From NCBI RefSeq assembly GCF_036370855.1, contig NC_088113.1, forward strand, positions 21,844,501 through 21,908,500: a stretch of 64,000 nucleotides of DNA, given 5' to 3'. Every line of letters begins with the position of its first letter. Position 1 is the first letter of the stretch. Made by a program: the position numbers and the translations under genes. The DNA is from Dromaius novaehollandiae (lineage: Eukaryota > Chordata > Aves > Casuariiformes > Dromaiidae). Below the pieces are notes generated by a model that made no database searches, had not been told where the DNA came from, and saw only the letters and a list, made by a program, of their open reading frames with translations. Shown here piece after piece: positions 1 through 9,846 of the stretch.

Positions 1-68
1 GACATGGGAAGAGGTTATAGAGACAGAAGACAGAATTCTGCTTCTGAGATTCTTTTCTTTTGTTTCAG

Positions 69-2501
69 GGGGTCTTATCTAACCTCTTCTTTGTGGAGCA
101 TGACTTTCCTGAGCAAGAGATCCAGGAAGGAAAAAGCCACCAGAACCCACATGAAGCCCAGTTTGTAGTGGAGCTGTGCAAGTATTTCTTGTGTCAGGAT
201 TATCTACCTTCTCAGATCACCATTCTCACTACCTATACTGGGCAGCTTTTCTGTCTGCGCAAGCTCATGCCAGCCAAGACCTTTGCAGGTGTGAAGGTTC
301 ATGTTGTGGATAAATACCAGGGAGAAGAGAATGATATTATCCTGCTGTCACTTGTGCGGAGCAACAAAGAGGAGAGACCAGGGTTCTTGCAGATCTCTAA
401 TCGGATATGCGTAGCATTATCCAGAGCTAAGAAAGGGTTATACTGTATTGGAAATATGAGAATGCTTGGCAAGGTTCCTCTCTGGAGCAAGATCATTCAC
501 ACCCTCCGGGAGAAAGGCCACATTGGCCGCTCATTGATGCTTTGCTGCCAAAACCACCCTGAAACCAAGACACTGGTATCTACTGCAGCAGACTTCAGCA
601 AAGTCCCAGAAGGAGGCTGTAGTCGTCCCTGTGAATTTAGGTTGAGTTGTGGACATGTTTGCACAAGGGCATGTCACCCATATGACACACAGCACAGAGA
701 GTATCAGTGCCTGAAGCCTTGTCAAAAGGTGCTTTGTGCAGATGGGCATCGCTGTCCACAGTTGTGTTATGAGCCCTGTGGACACTGCATGGTGAAAGTA
801 GAGAAAACTATTTCTAAGTGTGGCCACCGACAGATGGTGCCATGCTCTACTCCAGACACTGAGTTTTTTTGCCAAGAACCTTGTCAGAAAAAGTTGAGCT
901 GTGGGCACACATGCAACAAATTCTGTGGGCAGGAATGCACTACAAGGTGTCCTGAGCTGGTTACAGTTGCACTGAAATGTGGCCACATCCAGCAAGTGAA
1001 GTGCTGGATCACCGAGGAGATGAAACATGGGATGCCTGTGGAATGTAAAACTAAGTGTTCTGTCACCCTGGAGTGTGGTCATGTATGCCCAGGTTCCTGT
1101 CATACCTGCTTTGAAGGAAGATTTCATAAGCCATGTAACAGCCCATGCAAGCGCTTCTTAGTCTGCTCCCACAAGTGTCAGCAGCCATGTACTACCGAAT
1201 GCCCTCCATGTCAGCTGGACTGTCAGAACCACTGCATTCATAGCAGATGTAAAAAGAAGTGTGGAGAGCGCTGTTCTCCATGTGCAGAGCCATGTGAGTG
1301 GCGATGTCAGCACTACCAGTGTACTAATCTTTGCTCTGAACCATGCAATAGGCCTCGTTGCAATGTACCGTGTACTAAACCACTGCACTGTGGACATCCT
1401 TGTATTGGATTGTGTGGAGAGCCCTGCCCACAGAAGTGCCTTGTCTGTGACCATGAAGAAGTCACCCAGATCTTTTTTGGCTTTGAGGAAGATCCAGATG
1501 CTCGATTTGTACAGCTTGAAGACTGTGGCCATGTCTTTGAGTCCCAAGGCCTTGATCATTATATGGATGAAGATGATGATGTCATCAAGCTGAAAGTGTG
1601 TCCTGTCTGTCAGACGCCTATTAGAAAGAATTTGAGATACGGCACCATTGTGCAAAGGCGGCTGGATGAGATAGATAGAGTGAAGGAGAAAATCCAAGGC
1701 CCGATACAGGAAATTGAATCTAGCAGACAAAGACTACAGGCTGCACTAGCAAGGAATGCTGTTCTGCAGAGGAATCTACCCCTTAAGTACCTTATGCTGG
1801 AAGATAAACTAGGAGCCTCTGTTCTATCCACAAAGAATATTGGACTAATTGAGAACCAGCTTAACTTCTATGAACGTCTAGCTGATCTGACCAATTCTAT
1901 GAGCAAAATTGATGTGAGCGAGAGGAGAGCACTGAGGAAGCGGCTGGATGAAGTCCAGGATTGGCTGGATAAGCCGCGCCTCAGTTTTACAGGGCAGGAG
2001 CTCTCTGACCTGCAGGCTGAGATCCAGAGACTGACCTACTGGCTGAACCTGTTGGTAAGGTGCAAAGGCGCAAGCGGGAGGATCACCCCAGCCCTTGCAG
2101 AAGAGATTACCAGTGTACGTGAGATTCTGGAAGGGACAAAGAAATTCACAGACAAGGACGAGGCTATAGTGAAGACTAAACTAGAGAGGCTCTGCAGCGC
2201 CCTGCCTACATCAGGGCTGGGGATCTCCGAAGCAGAGCGGGTGCAGATTGTCAGTGCTATTGGCTGCCCTCGTGGTCACTGGTTCAAGTGCAAAAATGGG
2301 CATATCTACGTGATTGGGGAGTGCGGAGGTGCAATGGAGAGGAGCAGGTGCCCTGAATGCCAGGCGGATATCGGGGGCACAAACCACACCCTGGACAGCA
2401 CCAACAGCTTGGCCCCCGAGATGGATGGGGCAACGCACCCGGCCTGGTCCCAGACCGCCAACAACCTCCTCAACTTTGAGGACCTCCGCCGGCTGCTGTA
2501 G
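69..2501 (+). CDS. ZNFX1: ZNFX1-type NFX1 zinc-finger helicase, terminal exon (partial gene)
   Basis: This is the 3' terminal coding exon of a ZNFX1-family protein, an SF1 helicase with NFX1-type zinc fingers; family members act in RNA sensing and RNA surveillance. The exon follows a pyrimidine-rich acceptor ending in AG at 67-68 and is open for about 810 codons. It first shows the end of the helicase: motif V-like DKYQGEENDIILLSLVRSN (codons near 80-100) and motif VI-like NRICVALSRAKKG (near 115-128). A long Cys/His array follows (about residues 185-465) with repeated LSCGHxC, LECGHVC and LHCGHPC units typical of NF-X1 fingers. Next come a charged helical stretch and, at the C terminus, a finger of the RZ type shared by RNF213 and ZNFX1 (GHWFKCKNGHIYV, then CGG, then CPEC). 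The upstream exons lie left of the window. In human, ZNFX1 is on chromosome 20, not beside CCNDBP1, so this may be a sauropsid paralogue rather than the orthologue. Family assignment is firm; orthology is not. Confidence 0.9.
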   Translation, partial: GVLSNLFFVEHDFPEQEIQEGKSHQNPHEAQFVVELCKYFLCQDYLPSQITILTTYTGQLFCLRKLMPAKTFAGVKVHVVDKYQGEENDIILLSLVRSNKEERPGFLQISNRICVALSRAKKGLYCIGNMRMLGKVPLWSKIIHTLREKGHIGRSLMLCCQNHPETKTLVSTAADFSKVPEGGCSRPCEFRLSCGHVCTRACHPYDTQHREYQCLKPCQKVLCADGHRCPQLCYEPCGHCMVKVEKTISKCGHRQMVPCSTPDTEFFCQEPCQKKLSCGHTCNKFCGQECTTRCPELVTVALKCGHIQQVKCWITEEMKHGMPVECKTKCSVTLECGHVCPGSCHTCFEGRFHKPCNSPCKRFLVCSHKCQQPCTTECPPCQLDCQNHCIHSRCKKKCGERCSPCAEPCEWRCQHYQCTNLCSEPCNRPRCNVPCTKPLHCGHPCIGLCGEPCPQKCLVCDHEEVTQIFFGFEEDPDARFVQLEDCGHVFESQGLDHYMDEDDDVIKLKVCPVCQTPIRKNLRYGTIVQRRLDEIDRVKEKIQGPIQEIESSRQRLQAALARNAVLQRNLPLKYLMLEDKLGASVLSTKNIGLIENQLNFYERLADLTNSMSKIDVSERRALRKRLDEVQDWLDKPRLSFTGQELSDLQAEIQRLTYWLNLLVRCKGASGRITPALAEEITSVREILEGTKKFTDKDEAIVKTKLERLCSALPTSGLGISEAERVQIVSAIGCPRGHWFKCKNGHIYVIGECGGAMERSRCPECQADIGGTNHTLDSTNSLAPEMDGATHPAWSQTANNLLNFEDLRRLL

Positions 2502-2575
2502 TGGTGCCCCTGCCCCCGCCCCCGGGGCGCCGTGCCGCCCCGCCTCCTCGGGCGCTCGCTGGTGCCCCTGTAGCT

Positions 2576-2581
2576 AATAAA
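2576..2581 (+). promoter_or_regulatory. Poly(A) signal of the ZNFX1-like gene
   Basis: A canonical AATAAA lies 75 bases after the TAG stop, so the 3' UTR is only about 100 bases. It lies inside the CpG island and about 160 bases before the CCNDBP1 start codon. Confidence 0.75.
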
Positions 2582-2742
2582 GTGTATCCGTGCTCCCTGC
2601 GGCTCTCGTCTCTCGGGGCGCGGGGCTCCGGCTCCCCGGGCGGGCGTGGTGCGTGGCTGCGCGGCGGGACCGCCCTTCCTGCCTCGCTACCCGGAAGCGG
2701 ATGTGACGGCAGTGGGGGAGCGCCGCTGGCCGCTGCGCCGCC

Positions 2743-5700
2743 ATGGAGCCGGCGGGCGCGGGGCCGCGGCGGGCGCGGGAGCCGCTGCGTGACCTGCGGG
2801 GCGCGCTGCGCGCGGTGCTGGCGCGTGTCCGAGGTGAGGGCCGAGCCGGCCGGGGCCGGGGCCGGGGCCAGGGCCGCGCCGCCTCCGCCCTGGCTGAGGT
2901 CCCTTTCTGCCTTTACAGAGGGCGAACCGGGCGAGGCCCGCGAGCCGTTCGAGCCGCCGCGCTTCTGGGACGCGCTCGGTACGGAGCGGGCGCGGGCGGG
3001 CTGGGCTGCTGCACGGGGCGGCGACGGGGCCGAGCCGGGCTACGTGCGGGCCGGGCTGGGGCGGCGCTGCGGCCGGGCTGCTGCACGGGGCGGAGGCCAC
3101 CATGTGGGGCGGGGCCGGGCTGGGGCGGGCGCTGCGCGGGCACGTTCGGCAGGTTTTGTGGCAGAGCTGCGACTCTGGGGTGCTGTTACACGACGTGGCT
3201 ATGAGTTACAAGAGAGATCATCAGGAAGGTCTCCAGTCAGGGCTTCTGCACTTGTCCTCAGCTCCCTGGTGTCGTTGCTGACAAAGCAGTGGGCCGTGTG
3301 GAGTAGCTGTCATGACCTAGCTTTTTAAAGGCTTTGGTCTCTGCTGAAGCCTGCTGGTATGTACTGGTAAAGGTGTCATGAGCCAGGAGACAAAAAGTGA
3401 TGGGGGATTTCAGAACTGGCCAAGTAAAAAAGTAGAAACGAATGGACAGTTTAGGGTGACGCAGCTGCAACGTGGAACTTTTTTCTTCTGCTGTACAGTT
3501 TAGTTTATATTGTTGTCACATTCAGAAATGAGAGACAGTAATCAGGGGATAGATATTAGGGCTAAGCAGCATCGGAGAAGACATTGCTCATCTAGCTGCT
3601 CTGTTTTTTCATCTTAAGATCCTGACAAGTGTCTTTTTCCCATTGGATCATTCCTAGGTCAGACATTCAAAGCAACATCACAGGAAGCTACAAAGCTGAG
3701 TCTGGCATTCTCAAGGCCTCCACTGCCTTCCGCAGAGGTGAGTGAAAGCCTCCACAGAATGGCAGATGGCAGCTCATGTGCTAAGTTTCAGATACCTCCT
3801 GTCTCACTAGACCAAAACAGAGTTGTTGGCTTCAGTGCAAACAGGGGATGTTTGTGTGAACTATGCATTGTAGAATATATTAATCCAGTTCAAGAATTGC
3901 CTAAAGAACTAATTTCTGGAATTTGGGAGGACAGGTATACCAAATAAGTATTCTTATATTCCTTTCTTTAACATCATTTAACCTGTACAGCTGCTTGCTG
4001 GTGGAGACAATATATTGGGCAATGTGTATCTTAGATCTAACTAAGAATGGAAGTATTTTTGCTGTTAATTGAGAGAAGTTTTAACACATTTGTGTTTGGA
4101 AGAGGGAAAAAAAGGACCACGAATTCAGAATAATGATCTAAGCCACTTCTTCCTCTCTGATGTATGACCACCAGACTAGTGGGTGTTTTCTGTTACCAAA
4201 TCATGAGGAAACGCATGATGCATACAGTGAGTTTGCAGCTCGAGCAAATTATTCTGTTCTGCGTTTGCAGACTTCAGAAACGCCTAAATGCCATAACTTA
4301 TCTTTGTGCTCTATTTGTTTCTTGAGCAAGCTGGCCATTGCTATGCTTCCCTATAGTCTTTTTTCAAAGTAATCTGGGTTTAAGTGGTTGCTTGTGAGAC
4401 TTTCTAAATGGAATGCAGCAATACACTTTTCCTGTTTAATCCTTTTGCCTATCCATTTTCAGGACTGTCAGAAGCTGAGTGAAGACGTACAAAATGCGAT
4501 TCTTGCAGTTGCCACAGTGTACTACTCGCTCCCCAAAGGTCAAGGTGAGATAGTAACAGCAGGGCAATGCCAGTTTTTTCATCACTGTACGATGAAGCAC
4601 AGTATTTCAGAGCCCAGTAGGAGACCGGGCATCTACAGGAAAGCAAGTTTTCATGACCAAAGAGAGTCCCATTGTCAGCTCTTCCATAGACTTGCAACAT
4701 GGTTATGAGTGAACCATTCCACTATCTACTCCTGCGGATCTCCATCTGTGGAAGAGTGATAATGTAGGAGGAGGTGTAGTTGTTTGAGCATTCGTAGTTA
4801 TATAACTTTGAGATCTTGCCCAGAGTCCTTTTGAAACTCGAGAACAAATGTCACTTCCTTCAAAGTACCTGTAACTTTATATATACCATGTATCTGCATG
4901 AATGGAGCTGTCTGTGTGTTCATTTTTGGCAACTGCTTTCTGTCATTGCTGTCTTTTTTCTCAATCTCAATCAGGTACTACTCTTCGGAAGATGGTACGA
5001 GATGCTACTACTGAGGTAGTGGAAGGGATGATCCAGCTCACAGAAACAATTCTCAATACTCCATTGGAGAGGTAGTGCTTTTCCAGAAAGAAGAGAGAAA
5101 ACGTTACAAGTATACTTGTCAGGGAGCAGCAAGTGCAGGCTGCTCCCAAAGAGAAGGGGGGAGCCAGGAGCTGACCACGGTTATAAGGCAGGCAGAGACA
5201 GTGCCCTCACCAGCAAGGGCCCAGTCTCACAATATCTGAGTGAGCAGAGCAGGCCTGGTGCAGATAGCCACGTTCAATAAGAGTTCAGATCATCAGACAA
5301 GTCTGTAGCGACAAGGTACATTTGAGGTCAAGCTGGAAAGTCAAGCCAGCAAGTCAAGGTCAGGTCCTGGAACAGTAGCCAGGGTCAGACACAGAACAGT
5401 GATTGTCCAGTTGGGTCAGTGGTGAATTGGGCCCAAGATCAAGCCAGGAAGTCAAGTCAGTGGGTCAAGATCAGGGTCGGAATCAAGGGGGTATGAGACT
5501 GGGTGCAGATATAGCTGCTACACAGCTATGATGTAGCACAGACAGGGCCCAGCCAGAGAACCTTAGCATAAAAGCATCTTCTAGGGGAAGGAGGGACTCA
5601 GCCTCACTTTTAACTTTCTTCACAAGAGCTCTTATCAGCAAAAGAACTGATCTTGGACTTAGCCAGCTAAACTCTTTAACTGAGCCAGCTAAAGTCCTAA

Positions 5701-8700
5701 GAGGGTGGAATCCACTCAAGGCCCTGACAGTGCTCAGTAACCAAGTGGGGTATCTTTTTGTATAGAGAGAATAGATTTTCATCCTATCTGTGGCAAGGAG
5801 AGGAGTTGGGAGCAGGATTCCCGTGAAGGTGCTGGGGTAGTGTTTGCATTGGTGGGCAGTTCTTGCTCTTGGAGTGGACTGTCCTACACAATGATTGCTT
5901 GACTTTCTGAAGCTAGTTATTGGAACACTACGCTTCCTGGGAGATATTTTGGAACCTCTTTTCACTGATTGCAGACCACTGCCCTTAGGCAGAGGTCAGC
6001 AATCTGTGATACAGACTACTGATTTGGATAGATTCTGGAAGATATATAGGCACAAGCACCTTGAGAGGCCTCTGTGGAGGTTCCTACTTCTTTTTCCAAA
6101 TAGTAATTAAACTCAGTAGGAACCAGCACCTGTTGCCTTGCACAGATGTGAGATACCGATGACCAGCAGCTTGGTGACTGCAGAAAAGAAAAACACAATT
6201 TAGCAGAGCAGTGTTACTGATTCTAACTTTGAGTGGCTCTGGTTCATTTCAGCTTATCTCAGGAACAGCTTATATCAACTGGTAGTGTGTGGGAGGCATG
6301 TGAGCAAGCATCCAATCTGCCACGAGGTGAGTACTGTGTATGCGGAAAAAAAATGGACTAGGATATGTGGTCTTGGAATATCGATAGCCCTTGTGAGGAA
6401 TATTGTAGCTAGCACAATAAAGACTTGCTCATTTTGCAAACCCGTACTATTCTTTGAAGTGTGTATGCTTGGAAGCCAGGTCAGGTTCTTTTCATGGCAA
6501 CAACACAGCTCTGAGCTCTGCAAAAATGTTTGATCCTATGGTCTCAAGATGTAATGATCTCAACCAGGTGAGTGTTGTTGAGAACTGATTTAAATCAGTA
6601 TGGTGTCAGATTTTTCTTCCTTTTGTTTTTGCAGATAACCAGGCAGCAGTTGTGTCAGCTCTAGCTGCATGTCTAGGTGTGGTCAAGGATGCTCTGGAAG
6701 AGATGGAACATGTAAGGAAGGCCCTAAGCCTTTGAGAAACCTGCAGTGACAGGTTGCAGTGATGGAATACAGGGATGGTTTTATAGACAGGCTCTGATTT
6801 GAATTGGATATGGTATGAGCTAGGTTATTGTGTTGCCTGGATCTTAATGAGGTTTTAAAACCCAAGTCTGGTCCTGCTACCTTATATATGCTTTTCATGA
6901 AGCCCTGTCCTTGAGTGTGGGTGAGTGGTTCTAGGCTGATGTAAGAATGGGACTATCTGCCAGATTATTGCTGCTCACTGTTGAACTGGAGCGGGGGATT
7001 GTTTTTTCTTAAACTGATCCCATTAGGATTAACAAAATTGGGCAACTGAGATGCTAGTGCAAGAGAGATTCCTCCGTAAATTATTTGTATGATTTCTAGA
7101 TAATATTTTCCCTTTTTTGCTGCGTACTCTTGGAATGGATGTTAGGCCCTGGGTTTTTAATGCATCTGTGTTCTCAGGCTCTGGTGGAAGGGCGAGACCC
7201 CTACAGTGACATCATGGAAGATGAGGAGCTGGGCTTTCGGGGCAACAGAGATACCTACTGGTCAGAAGCTGACCGGAAGCTGCTTGGCCCCTGCATGGGA
7301 TTAATGAAAGCTTCCAAAGCTTGCCTGAAGAAGGTCTTGGGTGTAGTGAAGGCTCATGGAAAAGCTGACTCTTCAGAGCAGATTGCTCAGCTGGATGACC
7401 TTGCAGACATTGCTAATGAGATCAGTCCAAGGTACGCAGGTCTCTCCCCTTGTTGCTTTCTGCTCCAGAGCAGTCCCTATGTTTCCTGAGGTCTAGAGAG
7501 TGGATCAGGAAAACCTGTATGATATTGAATCTGTGAGCTAGTGGTGGAAGCAGCTGTGTGTGTGAAGACACTCTTATGGCATAGGCTGTTGAGAGACGTG
7601 CAGGTTAGGAAAGGATCACGTTCTGCACCTTGAGGTAGTGCTGTGGCTGCAAGAGGGGATAAGGTGGGAGTGGGCACCGAAGCCTGAGAAGGCAGTGAAA
7701 AGCATCTCGTTGGTTTGACTGATGTCTCATTGTCATGCTCTGCAGTTCCAGACTTACACTTAGGATGAGTGTAGGCTTTGACCAAGGATCTATGAGTTGT
7801 GCTATTGGGGACTTTTCTTCAGTGGTGACTCCCTTCTCTTTTATTCTAGTGTTGATGAGCTGGCGCTGAGCATGTATCCACCTATGAACCAGCTGGCTGT
7901 GCGACTCAATGTAAGTATCTGCAGCCTGCATGCCAATCTACCCACTCGGCTATAGGAAGGAGAGAAAATTGAATCGGAGGGATTATGTGTCTGGTGGGTG
8001 TTAGTCACTGTATCAGTAACCACATCTTAGGGATGAGGAGTCCCCTTTGGTTCTTATACATTTAGCTTCCTTGAGGTGGAAATGTGTTTCTCTTCTTTAC
8101 TTCTTCGGGGAAGAGCACAGCCACTCTAGGGTTGACTCTGAGTTACAATCCATAGAGATGTCCAGTGACAGTATCTTAGGCAAGTGGGGTCTAAGGCTGC
8201 CAGTGTATTCCATGTCTACTTTCTTCCCTGTGTCAGGCAGATTTATTCAAATGGAGTGATCTAAATTAAAACTATAAATTAAAAATTCTCACGTTGAGCA
8301 TGATTAAGCACTGGAAGAGTTTTGAAAATCTCCATCTTTGGAGATTTTCAAAACTTGACAAGGCTCTGAGCAACCTGTTAAACTTTGAGGTAGGCCTTGC
8401 TTTAAGTGGGAGGTTGGACTAGGTGACCTCCAGAGGTCCCTTCCAACCTAAATTAAGTATATACCTTCCCATATCTGAGATTCTTTATTCTGACTCTTAG
8501 TTCTCATTTCTTGCATTTGGCCAGTGCATTGATCTTTTGGTACAGAATACTAAACATTGCTTAATATCAAATTACATTGCAAACAGTCACTTATAACTTA
8601 ATGTCTTAATTCCAATTACCAATTTCTCACAGGCTTATCTTTTTAAGAAGAAAGTATTTTAATATATGTTTTTTTAAAAAAAATTTTTCCTTTTTTTTTT

Positions 8701-9444
8701 TCCTACTTGTCCTAGCCAGGAGTAGGTTGGGAGATGCTCCCAGCATGGCAACGTTAGCTTCCTCCTGCATCAGGGTCTGCGGCAGTTTTGCTCATTCTTG
8801 GCTGTATCGAGCGCTCCTACATGCCTCTTTCTTTCCCGATACTGCTGGGCCCCTTCTTCCCATGTATGGTTCACTTCGTTTTCCTTTTGTTTCCTTCTAG
8901 GCTGCTAAATTGGCATCAGTATTAAAGAAAGTCTTAGAGATTACAAAGTGAGTATGAGTTACAGTTCGCAAGTGTGTGTTCCCTGATATGAAAGCTGATA
9001 TCGTTCTGACTCTTGTCAAGGATGACTCATTTCTAAATAGTAAATGCTTGTATTTTGGCATGTTATCTGGAAGCAAAGGGATGGGAATAGGAAGAGTATG
9101 GTAGGAATAAAAGTGGTCCCTGCTGAAGACAAGAGTGTTAGGGTTTGGGATTAGAAATACGAATGTGGCTCCTTCCTTGCTCAAAGCACTCTGTGAGGCA
9201 CAGCAGTATTGTTTTATTGCTGTTGTAATTCAGCACTTCACAACAGCCATGTGGTGAGGGGGTTTCTCTAGTCTACAAGTGCACAGGTATAAGGCACCTA
9301 GGAGACTTTCCTAATGTAACTCCTCTACTTTGCAGGACAAGCCATGTGTGTCCACCATCAGAGGAAGGCTGGGTGCAGTTTCTCACCGGTGCGGTAGATC
9401 ACAACATGGACAAAATCAAGAACTTCACACAGGGTGAACTTTAG
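2743..9444 (+). CDS. CCNDBP1: Cyclin D1-binding protein 1, complete, 11 coding exons
   Basis: Coding exons are 2743-2833, 2919-2978, 3658-3737, 4463-4544, 4975-5071, 6253-6326, 6635-6711, 7178-7431, 7850-7910, 8901-8947 and 9336-9444. All junctions are GT-AG, the phases agree, and the sum is 1032 nt (343 aa plus stop; human is 360 aa). The start is chosen because GCCGCC precedes ATGG and no longer upstream frame fits. The protein is the GCIP family member that binds D-type cyclins and Grap2 and acts as a dominant-negative HLH-type regulator of cyclin D/CDK4-RB signalling, in nucleus and cytoplasm (family knowledge). Recognisable blocks are TFKATSQEATKLSLAFSRP (exon 3), GTTLRKMVRDATTEVVEGM (exons 4-5), the acidic DIMEDEELGFRGNRDTYWS and the VLGVVKAHGK helix (exon 8), and a C terminus ending FTQGEL. 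It is transcribed away from the ZNFX1-like gene and converges on the EPB42 relic. I see no lesions. Confidence 0.95.
3003..3145 (+). repeat. GC-rich minisatellite-like direct repeats in CCNDBP1 intron 2
   Basis: The 19-base unit GGGCTGCTGCACGGGGCGG occurs at 3003-3021 and again, identical, at 3075-3093. A linked GGGCCGGGCTGGGGCGG block occurs near 3048-3064 and again near 3112-3128. The pattern is a tandem duplication with a period of roughly 65-72 bases inside the CpG island. Confidence 0.6.
5150..5500. repeat. Unclassified GTCA/GTCAAG-rich imperfect repeat in CCNDBP1 intron 5
   Basis: From about 5320 to 5490 the sequence repeats short GTCAAG, GTCAGG and CCAGGAAGTCAAG words imperfectly, following a purine-rich stretch. 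It resembles degenerate interspersed-repeat DNA of sauropsids, but I cannot name the family. It lies wholly within an intron. Confidence 0.35.
8290..8455 (+). mobile_element. CR1 LINE 3'-end fragment
   Basis: The segment holds a diverged CR1 3' region and closes with the characteristic GTTGGACTAGGTGACCTC followed by AGAGGTCCCTTCCAACCT (about 8413-8450), the signature of CR1 3' ends in birds and other sauropsids. It is 5'-truncated, as CR1 copies usually are, and lies in CCNDBP1 intron 9. Confidence 0.8.
8319..8354. repeat. Perfect 16-base inverted repeat with 4-base loop
   Basis: The left arm GTTTTGAAAATCTCCA (8319-8334) and the right arm TGGAGATTTTCAAAAC (8339-8354) are exact reverse complements separated by TCTT. 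The right arm is ordinary CR1 3' sequence; the left arm is not expected in a CR1 consensus. Confidence 0.85.
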
Positions 9445-9733
9445 CTCTCCTATGTCGACATGTGTTGCTGCCACTGGCTCTGGCATATGCTTTCCCAGTG
9501 AATCTGTCTGGCCGTTCTCTAGCTATAGGAGAATGGTGAGGACAGTTCTTTTAGGGGAGAAGTTTACTGTCTCTTGGCAGAAGTTTCCTAAGTTTCCCAA
9601 GGGGGAAGTCACCCTTTGCTTTTGCAAAAGCTGTTACTTTTGCTTGGACTCCTGGAATGATGCAGTGCTGCATCTTAATGCTGTGAATGTGCCCCTTTAC
9701 TCAGACGTTATAGCTACTGTGGGTACAAAGAGC

Positions 9734-9846
9734 AATAAAATGTTAATTTCCACAGGTGACTTTATCTGTTCTCATGTGGCAGGATATACACAGAACGAAA
9801 GGCTCTTGCTTCTTTTGCAAGCCACCAGATGAACCATTAAAATAAA
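9734..9846 (+). promoter_or_regulatory. Poly(A) signals of CCNDBP1
   Basis: Two AATAAA hexamers lie at 9734-9739 and 9841-9846, about 290 and 400 bases after the CCNDBP1 stop. Either or both could end the transcript. The region between is ordinary 3' UTR-like sequence. Confidence 0.6.

Larger units (their letters stand above)
2500..3160 (+). promoter_or_regulatory. CpG island and promoter of CCNDBP1
   Basis: This stretch is extremely G+C rich and dense in CpG, unlike the A/T-rich DNA on either side. It spans the short 3' UTR of the ZNFX1-like gene, the CCNDBP1 5' UTR, exon 1, exon 2 and part of intron 2. An ETS-type core (CCGGAAGCGG, 2691-2700) sits about 45 bases upstream of the CCNDBP1 ATG, the usual place in TATA-less housekeeping promoters. 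No TATA box was seen. The transcription start was not determined. Confidence 0.75.

Noticed and set aside
531-1127. Minus-strand open frame of 198 codons
   Set aside because: It is antisense to the Cys-rich ZNFX1-type exon; its openness is a by-product of that codon pattern.
2501-3328. Long plus-strand open frame of 275 codons across the CpG island
   Set aside because: It overlaps CCNDBP1 exons 1-2 in another frame and reads as Arg/Gly/Ala-rich GC-island translation with no family features.
5300-5490. CRISPR-like or ordered tandem array (GTCAAG repeats)
   Set aside because: Repeat words are short, irregular and without spacers of constant length; this is eukaryotic intron DNA.
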